Shown: positions 19,204 through 31,051 of the stretch, in pieces
How positions within the stretch are numbered: the first letter of the stretch is position 1
Layout of the letters: the number at the start of each line of letters is the position of its first letter
Source: Eutreptiella sp. 'Long Island Sound 2002'
Lineage: Eukaryota > Euglenozoa > Euglenophyceae > Eutreptiales > Eutreptiaceae
Reading direction: 5' to 3'
DNA length: 64,000 bases
Assembly (NCBI GenBank): GCA_964036045.1
Contig: OZ038384.1
Coordinates: forward strand, 41,084,844-41,148,843
Notes under the pieces: model-generated
The model's database searches: none
The model's input: the letters and a program-made list of their open reading frames with translations, nothing else
What the model was told of the DNA's origin: nothing
Translations under genes and position numbers: made by a program

Positions 19204-20290
19204 GTGGACGCGCAAGACCCCGGCAACCCATCCAAATCACCCCCCCCGGACCCTGGGCACCCCCCCCTGACACTGGCCACCATCCGCAACCCCGACCTCC
19301 TCCGAGCAACCCTCCAAGGCAGGGCCCCGACCACCCCGCTGGGCTGGTACCGCCTACAAGAGGACTGGACCAAGCTCACCGTCAAAGCCCTCCGGGACCT
19401 GACCAACCCAGGCAATGGCCTCCACGAGGCCATCATAGACCTCGAACCCTGGCGAGCCCGCAAACACACCCAGAGCCAGCACGTCTGGATCCCCCACATC
19501 GAGTGGGGCCAGGCCCTGACACACGACACCGACATCAACGTCACGCGTCGAAGGACCGTACGCCTACGACGGGCCCCAGCGGAGAAGGACCACCCAGCAG
19601 ACGCAAACCGCCTGGAGCAGTGGGAACAGGCCACCGCACAAACTCGCGACACCGCCCTCCGCGCCGCCGGCCTCCGCACCCCAGACGACAACCTCCCCCC
19701 CCCCACCTACAGACAGCCACCAGCCCCCGCTGGAGGTCTGGGTTACAGTCCTCGAGCGCGGGCACTACTACGTGATAGCCGCTACGGCTACGTCCCCTGG
19801 CCCGCAATGGCTCGTCAAAGGGACAGACACCAAGCTAGCCCCAGGGACCGCCCCACCAGGGGCAGTAAGGGACCCCACCACCATGCACAGGGTCCTCAGG
19901 GGTGTCATCCAGCCAGGGGATAAGCCCCCAGCCCGCGCCCTAGCCCAAATCACCTCAGGGAAGGCGGGCTACCACCTGTGACTGCCCATGCTCTGCCTGA
20001 CCCACTGGATCCAGCGCCGCTGGCCACCCACGGGGACCGTGCCCTGGATTTCGGCCATCCCCACCGCCCACACACAAATCGAGGCGGGCCCGGACACGCG
20101 GCCAAACCCCCCCCCCAGACTGCAGCAATCCCTAACCTGCGGGTACCACGCCGTCCACAGCGTCCTCAGCCGCTTCGGTCTTAGCCCAAAGCTAGCATAC
20201 CTCCTTCCAACCACTGACCAAGAGGTCCACCAGATACGCAAGCTCGTCTGCAAAATCCTTGCCGCGGCAGCAGAAGACGGCAAGCTTCTC
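19204..20290 (+). pseudogene. ORF3 of copy B: Ulp1/C48-like cysteine protease candidate
   Basis: The first block (19,204-19,740) has LLRATLQGR, GWYRLQEDW and HVWIPHIEWG, and is strongly shared with copy C (LLRATLQGR, GWYRLQESW, HVWIPPIEWG). Homology then shifts frame: LERGHYYVIAATATS from about 19,750 to a TGA at 19,979-19,981, then WIQRRWPPTGTVPW and LQQSLTCGYHAVHSVL in the frame from 19,988. His before hydrophobic residues (copy C reads WHYYVV) and Gln five residues before Cys-Gly are the pattern of C48 proteases. Such proteases occur in NeSL-type LINEs, but there upstream of RT (from memory). The family call is an inference. The frameshifts make this copy inactive. Confidence 0.5.
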
Positions 20291-22740
20291 CTCCAAACCG
20301 CCCGGCCTACAACTGGCCACGCAAGCGCGCCGCGGCGAGCCGACACATACACCGACACAACACACCCCACCGCACATTCCCCGCCCATGCCCCTCCACTC
20401 TCGCTGCTCATCCGGAGACCCGGACACGCCCACCATCGCGCGCACCCCCGGGTGCCGCGACACGGGCCTCCCCCACCCGCCAGAACACCAGCACACGCCC
20501 GCCACACACCCACCCGCCGGACACCCCTCACCACCCCCCACACTCAACAATCTGCTGACACCCGCCGAGAGGAGCCCCGCGCCCCGCGGCACGCGCACCC
20601 CACCCAGTGGCCCGCCCACGCCCCCCGCACACACCCCAGAAGACCCAGGCCCAACCCCCCCGGCCCCTGAATGCAGCCCACGCGAACTATTCCCCCCCGC
20701 GGACGCCAACACACACAACCTCACACATTGCAGGACCACAGCCAAGCCAAGCCCGGGAGGAGAAGGCCACAGCCCCGCGCCTCCCTCCCCCGCCGCCGCC
20801 GACCAGATCGGCCCGCCGGGCCTCCAGGTCACGACCGGGCCCCCCCAGCCGCCCGCCCCCAACTTACAGCCCGAAGACATGCCCTCCATCCTCCCCGCCG
20901 TGGCCGCAGCAGAAGCCGCCGCCCACAAGCCCGCCCGCATCACGGCCCAACCCGCGTCCACCACCTCCTCCTCATCCTCAGCCTGATCCACCTCCTCCAC
21001 CTCATTATCTGACCCCCCCCTCCCCACCGCCCTCATCCCCAAGGCGACAGCAAAAGCCAAAGCCGTGGCCGCACACACCGACCCCCCGACCCCCACACAG
21101 GCGACTCAGGCACCCCGGCAACGCACTGGGAAGAGCCCCGACCTGACATCGGCGCTCTCACACCTCCGGACAGAGGTCCGCCTCAACCTGGGACCGGACC
21201 CCAACCCCAAACCCGACCCCAAACCCAAACCGGCGCCCAAGCGAGCACACACAACAGCACAAACACAACGACACCAACCCAACCGACACCGCCCTAACCC
21301 GAACCCTAACCCATGCCAGGACCCCCCACCCACCACAACCCACGCCCCCCTCCCACCGGCAGCCACCACCACCGGAGAGGCGGCCACCCAGCACGACCTC
21401 GTCCAAACCCTCCTCAACATCCCCGTCACCAAGCGCCCCGTCATCCATCCCCCACAAACCACCACCACCGCCGGCCAAACCGACCCAGGGACGTGGGACC
21501 CCTCGACCACCGTAACCGTCAAGCCCGGCCCCCGACCCGCCCCCCCTGCCCACCACATAGTCCAGCCTGAGGGGCTGCGCACGATGCCCGACCCCCCACC
21601 CCCACAAGGGGGACCAGAATACCCACAAGGGGTCCAAGGGCCATACCCGCAACACCAACCCCACCACTACCAACGCCACCACCACCAGCGGCCCCACCGC
21701 CACCACCACCAACACCACCCCCACCACTACCACTGCCCACCACCCTACCCCACCGGGCCACAACCCCCTGTGCACGAACAGCATCAGCAAATGGGATGGC
21801 AGCCACCGAGCGCTCCACCTGCGTACCCAACCTACCACCGGGGGCCACCCCCTCCGTACCAGCCACCCCCCCGTACCAGGAGCCGTATCCCCCCGGCCAC
21901 CACGTCCACGCCGAAGGGGCCCCCCGGGCCCAACCCCGCCAGGGACAGTCACTCGACCCATACCACCAGCCGCTGCCGCCTCCACACCCCTACGTAGCGG
22001 ATCCATGGACGACGGGGGACTCCCCCCCCCCCCCAAGTACCAGGCGGCACCGCGCGAGGCCCCTCAGGGCCCGACTTGAGCGATGAGGCCCGGTCCCGCA
22101 AACGGCGGCGCTCCCGCTCCCCCCCCACACGGCACACTCGCCCCCGGCGCGGACACTCCCCACACTGCCACCGCGCCTCAACCACCCACTCGCACCGCTC
22201 CTGCTCCCCCAGGTGCCATCACGACCCCCCGGGACCCCGCTCCCGCCGCTCCCGCTCCCCAGGGCGCCACCACGAGCGCCACCGCTGCCCCATGTCCACC
22301 CCCCCCTCCCCCCTCCGGCCGTACACGACCCCCACCCCGAGCCCCCGCCACCACCGCTCCCGCTCCCCCGAGCGCCGCCAGGCACGCCACCGCCGCCCCA
22401 CGTTCACCTCCCCCTCCCCACACAGGCCCCGCCTGGCTCCCCGTTCCCCCCGCCGCCCATACCCATCGACCACCCCCAGCCCCCGCAACCACCACTCCCG
22501 CTCCCCCAGGCGCCACCAAGCGCGCCACCGCCACCCCATGTCCGCCTCCCCCTCCCATTCCTACCTCTGCCCATACCCGTCCTCCACCCCAAGCCCCCGC
22601 CACCGCCGCTCCAGCTATCCCAGGCACCGCCACCCCCACAGCCACCACAGGTCCACGTCCTCCCCCCGCCGCTCCAGGACCCCGGGCACGGACCCCTCCC
22701 CCCCCCGAGCCCCCGCCCACCTCGCCTGGTGGTCTGCCCC
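20291..22740 (+). other. Pro/His/Arg-rich low-complexity part of ORF3, copy B
   Basis: This is C/A-rich sequence with CCC, CAC and CGC words, including a His/Pro stretch at about 21,640-21,740 (CACCACCAC) and an Arg/Ser-Pro stretch at 22,100-22,700. All three plus frames stay open for long distances, so the reading frame cannot be fixed by eye. The same order of compositional blocks occurs in copy C (48,260-50,160). It resembles a disordered linker. The segment CCGAACCCTAACCC near 21,298 looks telomere-like but fits the Pro/Asn coding repeats around it. Confidence 0.5.
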
Positions 22741-23107
22741 CGCTTTGCAGGAGCTCTGCCGCTGGGGGAAGTTGGCCGGAAGGCAAGATGGGGTGCACAT
22801 GGTGCACACCTTCGAGGAGATGCGCACCCGCACCCCCGCCGACCCCAAGGAGGCCGCCCCGGAGGCCATCATGCCGCAAGCGGCATGGGAGGCCCTCCTC
22901 CACGATGCGGTCCAGGGCCTCGGCCCCCCCTACACCCCCCAAGCCCTCCGCCAATGGCTCCAGGCCACCCACCCCCAGGCCTGGGCCATCAGCGCCCCCT
23001 CCCCACCCCGCCACCACCACACCAGGAAGGGGAAGGACAAGGGCAAGGGGAGGGCAAGGGACAGCAAGGGGCACTCAGGCAAGAGGGCACGGAGGGGCCC
23101 CAAGTGA
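22741..23107 (+). CDS. Conserved C-terminal domain with basic tail, copy B
   Basis: In the frame ending with TGA at 23,105-23,107, about 90 residues after the low-complexity stretch are conserved: ALQELCRWGKLAG, GVHMVHTFEEMRTRTP, MPQAAWEALL, then YTPQALRQWLQ. A tail rich in Lys/Gly/Arg (KGKDKGKGRARD) follows, just before the stop. Copy C has the same domain and tail at 50,205-50,561, and copy D has MPQAAWGAML at 63,771. Its survival between highly variable sequences suggests selection. No known family is recognised. The tail suggests nucleic-acid binding. Confidence 0.6.
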
Positions 23108-25025
23108 GGGCAGGCACCCATAGGGACATGTCGCCGGAAGAGACACCACAAGGGGGCAGGAAACCACCCAAGAACCAGGAAGGGGCAAGTACGGGGACCA
23201 AGGCACGGAGGAAAAGGACACCACGGCAAACGCCACGACAGGAAGGGCATACCACGACGGGGCGACCAGCGCCGCCCCACCCCCACCGAACGCCGCACGA
23301 CTCCCGGGGGCGCACCCCCCAACACGCACCGCCGAAGCAAGCATCGGACGCTGTACGGATCACACCAGCGCACACCCACCAGCCACCGGAAACCACACGG
23401 GGGATGGAGGGCACACCTACACGGGGAGAACGGGCCACACCCACAGAGGAAGCCGCAGGGAACGCCGCCGCACGGCGCACGGCCATCCGCTCACCGCCAG
23501 GCGACGACCCGGGCCGCCACAAGGGCCACCTCACAGGCACCAGAAGAGGACGAAGGCACGGCCACAGCGACCACGGCTAGGGACCGGGACCCCCAGAGGA
23601 GGGCAACCCTACGGCTGCCTACCCGACCCACCAGCCCGAGCGGCACGCCGAGGCCCCCACAGCACGGACCCCGCGAGACACCCACACCTAACCGCACTCC
23701 CCAGCCACCAGCCAGCCACACTCCGGCCCGCACTCCGCACCACGACACAGGCCAGGCTGACCTCCCCTGACCCACGAGGGCACAACGTGAGACCACGGCA
23801 CACCGCACCACAGCGCGCCACAGTGCAACGCGCCACAGCACGACGAGACGTGACGCGGCACAGAGCGGCACAACACGGCACGACTGACCCTAACCTGAAG
23901 GACTAACCGAAGCAAGCCACCGCACACCCCGGAAGGCGCCGCACCAGCACGCCACACACCGGCACCGCAGGCCACACACGGGGCCACTGTCCGCCCAGCA
24001 ACAACGGTGGCAGACCACCCAGAAGGTTAAAACCGGCACCGCAGAGGAGAAAGGACACGAAGAACCCCAGCCCCCTAACCCAGAGCAACAAGCAGCCGCC
24101 TGGCGCAGCCGCCCAGCCGGCAGAGCAAGGACCTAACCGGGCACAAGGGGGCGCCGAGCCCAACGTTTACATAGCCCACCCGACCCATGGGGACGGAACA
24201 CGGCCAAACAGAACGCTACCGCCAACAGCAGCCCGGAAGACCACACTGAATGCGGGCCAGTGCGTGCGCCAGCCCAGGGAAGGCGGAGGGAGGAAGAGGC
24301 AGCCCCCCCACCCAAAAAAAAAACAGGGAGGGGAGGGGGGGGGGGGGCGAAAACAGCCCTTAGCAACGAAACCGCCCGCCAACACCACAAGAGGCGGCCA
24401 AACCCCCCACCCAGAAGGCACCGAAGACAGGACCCCCAAAGAGGCACCGAGGGACCACCAAGCCAAAACCGGCAACACCAAGCCAGGAACAGCGGCCCAT
24501 CGGGAAAAGGGACACCAAAACATGCAGACACACCCAACCGAAAAAAAAAAAGAGCCAGCAGCCCAGCCCGAAAGAAAGGGGATGGGGGGACAGGGGCCAC
24601 AAGGCCCGGGACAGGGACACCCAGCAACCGACACCACAAAGCCAAACAAAGAAGAAGAAAAAAGCGCAAAAAACACGCCCCGACAACCCAGCCACTAAGG
24701 GCGGGGCACAGCCGAGACCCCGGCCCAGCACGCACGCCCACACCGCACACCGGAACCAGAAACAGCGGGGGGCAAGCGGAGCGTGCACGCAACCACACAC
24801 GTCCAATACGCAGGCCGAAACCTAAGCCCAACCACGAACACCATAAACAGCCGGCAAAAGAGGGACAACACCACAAACCGTGCCCAAACATACCCACCCA
24901 AGCCCCCAGTCAGCACTGGCGGGGTTGACAAAACCCACAGCCAACCGCAACCCGGACCGAAACACAAACGCCGCACAACAGTAGGAAACCCAGTGCCCAC
25001 AGCCTGGGCACTGAGGCAGCCTGTG
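23108..25025 (+). other. 3' UTR of LINE copy B, low complexity
   Basis: The segment is A/G/C-rich and T-poor, with short degenerate repeats. One block (23,790-23,890) is made of CACAGCACG-like words and has a counterpart at 51,420-51,730 in copy C. A run of 11 A followed by a G run lies at 24,309-24,347, and copy C has C and A runs at the matching place (52,187-52,205). No conserved protein is seen; long frames result from lack of T. I treat it as untranslated. Confidence 0.55.
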
Positions 25026-25452
25026 CCATGCAGGTGACCCCGCCAAACGAGATCCGGGGACCGGGGGTAAGGCTGCATCCTAAGGCCTGCGCTGCTTTGA
25101 GACTCGAGGCTGAGCGTGCGACACCCAAGCGCCTCGGAGCTCTAGTACCAAGAAAGTGCATGCATGCCTTGGGAACAGGATACGCCAGGAAGTCCGGTGA
25201 ACCTCTAGGGTTCCGCCCAAAAGAGGGGACGTGCGCAAGCACGGGGGCACACCCTCCCGGCGAGAAGAGCACGTCACGCCTGCGGCGATCAGCCCTCCCA
25301 GTGTTGCCTGGGGCCGCCTCGTTGGGGGCCAACAGTCAGGTCTAGCGGGATGTAAGCCGCCTCCCCTCTTCACGCGCGGAGCCTCCTCCAGTTCGTCACA
25401 GGGGCGACGCGAGGGGGAACCATGGGGCGCCTCTCCACGACCGACTGCACCT
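25026..25452 (+). repeat. Conserved 3'-terminal sequence of the LINE family, copy B
   Basis: About 430 bases align almost without gaps to 53,026-53,447 in copy C, with high identity (most 20-base blocks differ at one to three sites). Both start with GCCATGCAGGTGACC and end with CTCTCCACGACCGA. The low-complexity UTR just upstream is much less similar. In LINEs the 3' end is what the reverse transcriptase recognises, so this is probably the RT-binding end. No poly(A) tail is present. Confidence 0.75.
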
Positions 25453-28430
25453 ACCTACCCACCCTCCGCCAGGAGTGGCGGGGAGCTGCCCTGACACCAG
25501 AGGCGACCAACACCGCGAGGACCGACGCGCCCATCGACCAGCAACGTGCACTGGACCCTCCACTAGGAGTGGCGAGTGCCCACGCCCAGAACCACCGACG
25601 ACCAACCATGCGTTGACCCACATCCATCACCTGCAGCACCCTCACCGTCAGAGCATCACCAGGAGCACCATCCACCAATGCATCACCTGCAACACCCTGA
25701 CCTTCAGCATCATCAGCAGCACCAACGCCCGGTGCGTCACCTACACTACAATCACCATCAGCATCACCAGCGGCACCAACGCCCGGTGCGTCACCCACAC
25801 TACAATCACCAACGGCATCACCCGGACCATTACTGGCACCACCCTCACCGTTGGCATCACCAACGGCGCAGCCACCCACCTGCACCGTCATCACGTACAC
25901 CAACCTCACCCTCGACATAGCCCGCTGCAACACCTGCAAACGCTGACGCAACCGACACGGACAACACCATCACGTACACCAGCCTCACCATGAGCACCCT
26001 CCGCAAGGATTGGTGAGGACCTGCCTCGACACCAGAGGCCACCAACACTGCCAGGGCCGGCAAACCAACCGACCACCAAAGCCCACCAGGCCCTCCGCCA
26101 GGAATGGCGAGGGCCAACGCCGGGAACCGCCGATGACCACCAATGCGCAGACCCACACCCAGAACCATCACCTGCAACACCCTCACCGTGGTCATCACCA
26201 GCGGCACCGTCAGCGGTAAAGTCCCCTGCACCACCATCAGAGCAAGCATCACCAGCGACACCATCCACCATGGCATCACCAGTGGCACTAACAGCCGGGG
26301 CATCACCGGCAAGACACTCGCCGTCAACATCACCAACAACACCAACACCCGGTGCGTCACCTACACAACCCTCAGCAACAGCAGCACCAGCCGCACCATC
26401 AACCGGTACATCACCCACATCACCCTCGCTGTTCGTACCACCGGCAGCACCACCGCCTGGATACGGTTCCCCGATCCCATCTCCCAGGAGCAATGACATC
26501 GCCTGGACCACCCCCGTCATCTACACCAGCAGCAGCACCATCACCTGCAGCACCCTCAACACCGGCGACATCAACCTCACCCCTCACCATCCCCAGGCAG
26601 CCCCGCCATCAGCATCACCAGCGCCACCATTACCAGTTGCAGCACCTTCCCTCACTAGCAGCACGATCAACCAGACCATCACCTGCAACGCCCTAGTAAC
26701 ACCATCAACCGACACCGTCAACGGCAGCACCCTCACGATCGGTGCCATCAGCGACACCATCGCCCGGAGCATCAACTGCAGCACACTCACCGTCGGCATC
26801 ACCAGCGACACCAACACCAAACCCTAACCCTAACCCAAACCCGAACCCCAACCTGCGGCACCCTCACCGATATCATCACCAGGGACACCATTGCATCACC
26901 TGCAGCACCCCCAACAACAACATCACCAGTGTCGCCCTCCGCCAGGATCGGCGAGGAGCCACCCAACACCAACAGGACCAGGAGACGACAAACACCGCCA
27001 GGACCTGCGGGCAAGCCCGCACGCAGCGCCCACAACAGGCCAACGACCGCCCGCGCGTGGACCCACACCCGGAACCAGCACCTACATCAACATCAACGTC
27101 ACCATGACCACCGTCAACCGTAGGATGGCCTGCAACACCCTCACCATTGGCATCACCGGCGACGCCGACCCCTGGTGCGTGCGACACCTGTGGCGCCTTC
27201 ACCATCGGCGTCACCAGTGGCACAGATACCCTGGGCGACACCTACAGCGCCCTCAACTTCACCAGCACCAACCTCGATGAAGTATCATCCGCATCACCAG
27301 TACCCGGTGATCTCACCCACAGCACGCTTGCAATCGGCATCACCAGCAGCAAATTCACCGGTTACATCACCCGCAGCGCTGTCACCACCGGCACCACCAC
27401 CCATTGCAACACCTGCGCTCACCATCGGCCTCACCAGCGGCACCATCACCCAGTGCATCACCTCCAGCAACCTCACCATCGACACCACCAGCACCGGCAT
27501 CACCCTGTCGGGATCTACCAGCAGTGCAAGGACAGGTCCGTTCCTGAGAACCGCGGCGTCACCTGCAGTACCCCCCACAATCTGCAACACTACCGGCTGC
27601 ATCACGAGCACCACCGTCACCCGCCACCGCCACCACCGGCGACACCACGAGCCGGTACACCACCTACAACACCTTCACCGTCGGCGTCACCACCCTCACC
27701 ATCACCCGGTGCATCTCCTACGCCACCCTCACCATCGGCATCACGTACCGCACCCCCACCATCAGCATCATCCACCCAACCACCTGATGTATCACCTACA
27801 GCGCCCTCACCATCACCACCACCAACCGGGGTTCTTCAACCGTGGTTTTCCAACAGTCCGTTCCGGATACGTGAAACCTCGGTCACTGTTCCCAGAAATC
27901 GTGGCATCACCCACAGCACCCTCACCATCGGCGTCACCGACAACACCACCGCCCGGTACGTCACCTGCAGCACCCTCATCATCGCAATCGCCGACCAAAC
28001 CATCACCCATTATCACCTACACCACCCTCACCGTTGGCATCACCAAAGGCACAACAAACCGCTACATAACCGGCAGCACCAGCAGCGCCATCAACATCAG
28101 CACCACCAGCGGCAACATCACCAACCTCACCGTCAAATGCCGCGTTGCCTGCATCGCCCTCACCAGCGGCTTCACCAGCGCCACCATCACCAGCCACATC
28201 CCCTACAGCACCCTCACCATGTACGTCACCGGCAGCACAATGCCGTTGCATCACCTGCACCATCACCTACACCACCCTCACCATCGGCACCAGCAGCGAC
28301 GCAACCACCCACTGCATCACCCGCACGACCCTCACCATCAGCATCACCAGCGCCGCCCACCACATCACCTGCAACGACCACACCGTAGGCATCATCAACA
28401 TACCACCTACCAACAGGCCTCACAGGGTAA
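25453..28430 (+). repeat. 5' tandem-repeat region of LINE copy C (54-bp units with recurring spacers)
   Basis: Units of about 54 bp read GCRTCACCTACACTACAATC...ACCAACGCCCGGT. Two clear adjacent units lie at about 25,678-25,785, with one-base-scale differences from unit to unit. Longer spacer blocks beginning CCCTCCGCCAGGA-TGGCG recur at 25,461, 25,999, 26,095 and 26,937, so there is a higher-order repeat of roughly 0.5-0.95 kb. Copy A has the same repeat at its 5' end. Thr/Ile/Gly/Ser-rich frames across it have no protein signature. CAAACCCTAACCCTAACCC at 26,818-26,836 resembles plant-type telomere repeats. Confidence 0.8.
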
Positions 28431-28639
28431 ACCAAACAAGAACCCACTAGACCCCATCAGATCGCCCCACCCCTAGGAGAACGGGCCAACAAGTGCAACA
28501 CACCACAGCCCAGGGGTCAGAGGTCACGAGGAACAGCAGAGCGAGCACGCCACCACCCGGACACGTCACCCACCCGGCCATACACCGTCTCGCGACACAA
28601 CAACCACACCATCCCCCCGATTCCCCCGACAGGAGGTGC

Positions 28640-31050
28640 GCTGCAGCCCGCTGCCCGTGAAACGATGACTACGTCGTCCTCGCGGCCATCCAACACCTAC
28701 TGGCAGCCACGGCCCCGCACCCACACGCCCACCAGCCAACCCTAGACCCGCATGAGCTTGACCAGCCCATGCAACCTCATCCCGTATCCCCCGCAGCCAC
28801 CGCAGAGCTGAACACGGAACACCAGCAAAAGGAATCAGACCGCGCCGCCACGCCCCCATCGCCCCCCCCCCCAAAGGACATCTACGCCACACTAACCAGC
28901 ACCTTATCCCACCGTAAGGACGCCGAGCAATACTACCCATGCGTCCTCCGAGATCTCCAAGCGAACCAGGCGACCCTCCAGCGGTCGAGGTAGACGAAAG
29001 GGGGCGACAATGAGTGGGGACCAGAAGACGACCTTTTCTGGGAAGACACCTGGAACGGCACCATGGACACCTTCCTGGAAGCGACAGCCAGGACCTACCC
29101 CCGCCCACCCAGGGGCACCCGGCACGGCCTCTACACGCTCCTTCTGTTCCACAGCTGGAAACACCACCACACACCGCCCCCTCGACTATAATCCGCAACA
29201 ATGCACGCCTGAAGACGACGCCACCACCGCCGTCACAATACAGCAAGACCCTGAGAACCCGAGCGGGTACCCTCTCACCTGGAGCAATCCAGCACCGCAC
29301 CCCCCTGCCTCCCCGACCCTCGAGGAGATCTTTGCCACCATCAGCGCAGGACTACAAGAAGCGAAAGCCCCACAACAACCAGACGACGAGATGCCCCAAG
29401 CGCCGTCCCCACCAACCACACAGGAGCGCCCTCACCAAGAGCCCCTCGCCCACCCCATCACCAAAATGGAACTCCCCCCACAACAGGGCACCAGAGCGGA
29501 CCGCAACCGGTTTTGAAACCTGCTGCGGGAATGGGCAATCCACAACAGCACGCTCCGGTGGGACGAAATCAGACCGGGGCTCCAAGCCATCTGCCTCCAC
29601 TCAATCACCGAACCCACCGACATCTGGGCACTACCGGCGGACCGCCACCACCTCCTCATCATCATCCAAGGGGATGCCGCCATCACACCAATAGAGGGAG
29701 ACCCCATAACTGCGGCCCCCGCCCAGGCCGTCTGCTTACCCCCACAAACGTTGTCGGCACCCATGAGGGTGCACCCGCACCCCAGTCCATGGAAAGCCAT
29801 CGTCATCACCTACCCCGCCCCCAACGACCACACACACATCTGGCGACACAGATGGGAGGACATCCGTGGAGGGCTCCCCCAGGAACATCTAGGACTCACG
29901 CGCACCCGCCACACCCTCCACGCGGTGGGAGGAGTAGCCCAAGCACCACAGGGCATACACACCCCGTGGTTTTGGGCATACGCCGGACCAATAAGCCCAC
30001 AAGCAGCAGAGGACATCAGGACCGCACTATCCATCCAACAGGCCCAGACCCGAGCCCCACACCGCAACACCGAACGAGGCTACACCATTTGTGGGGCATA
30101 TCAACAGCACGACACCCTCACCCCACCACCAGCCCCCCCCCCCCCCCTAGACACCCACAACACCACCCTCCTCCAGGCCGCGGCAGCGGCAGCAACCCAG
30201 GTAGGGGCCCCAAAACCTGGAGCCCACAATACCTGGTCGAGACAAAAGTAGCCCCACACGCGAAATCCCAAGAAAAAAACCCAGCGCCGAAACCGCTCCA
30301 TCCCCCACTCAAACTAGACGCGGCGGAACACACCCCCCACGACGAATGGGCGGCCCACTACATCATCCCCCACACCATCACCCGCAAAGACAACACATCG
30401 GAGATCACCGTCACCTGCCAGCTCCCCCACAACACACAGGTGTATGAGCTGACGGCCCCGAACATCCTCATCCCCCATCGCCGACACGACGAGCGATACA
30501 CCATACAGCCGGGCCGACCGCCGGGACCACCCTGTACACATGGGTAACACGGCAGGACCTCCCACACCCCACCCTCCATCACGCTTCTTCCCGGCCCACC
30601 CCTTCCACACGGCAGACCGCCCCAACAAGAAGCCCAAACACACAGGCATACACACTCCCGACTAGGTGGCCCGGCACCGGCACGACGCAAGACGCAAGGC
30701 CCGCACCCTCCACGACGACCACACGATCCCCCGCATAAGCGCCCCCCCACCAAAGTGTCAGATGCGACCCACAACCGCAGGATCACGGGAATCATCACGG
30801 ACTGCCTGGGACTGGCGGCCTCACGGGCAGACCCCGTGTCGATCAGCGAGGGACGCTCCCACACGCGGGCGGTGGCACGCCTCAACGACATCCAACCCCA
30901 TAAACTACAGCGCGCAGTCAGACCCTTCGCCGTATACATCACCCCATACGGCATCAACCACCCCCGATGTGAACACCACGACCCGCCCTGCTCCACCCCG
31001 TGCATCTCTCCCCTCCGCTAACCGCTCCCGGCCCCCACGTTCACGGGCAA
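28640..31050 (+). pseudogene. Gag-like ORF1 remnant of LINE copy C, first part
   Basis: Homology to copy A ORF1 is scattered over several frames. KDIYATLTSTL near 28,880 matches APWTHLSNAL. YTLLLFHSWKHH near 29,140 matches LLAYHSWRWGH. ATHNRRITGII, HTRAVARLNDI and LQRAVRPFAVYI (30,755-30,960) match ATHKSTLNLL, RVADLRNI and IQRAVGPFTVYA. The Cys cluster persists as CEHHDPPCSTPC. Multiple stops and frameshifts are present. Base composition matches the rest of the element. Confidence 0.65.
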
Positions 31051-31051
31051 C

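Larger units (their letters stand above)
17410..25452 (+). mobile_element. LINE copy B: 5'-truncated giant retrotransposon
   Basis: Homology with copy C begins abruptly at 17,410 (in the linker before RNase H) and continues through RNase H, the finger region, ORF3, a long Pro-rich section, the C-terminal domain, the 3' UTR and the conserved 3' end at 25,452. A 5' truncation at a sharp edge with the 3' end kept is the classic result of incomplete target-primed reverse transcription. The coding strand is strongly C-rich. The 3' end directly touches the 5' end of copy C in the same orientation. Confidence 0.85.

Noticed and set aside
22213-23580. 455-codon plus frame overlapping the ORF3 C-terminal domain
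   Set aside because: The conserved domain shared with copy C is in the overlapping frame that ends at 23,107; this one is Pro-rich by composition.
25610-28430. Thr/Ile/Gly/Ser repeat protein encoded by the 54-bp repeats
   Set aside because: Several frames are open because the unit is a multiple of three and lacks stops; no start, signal peptide or conserved end was found.
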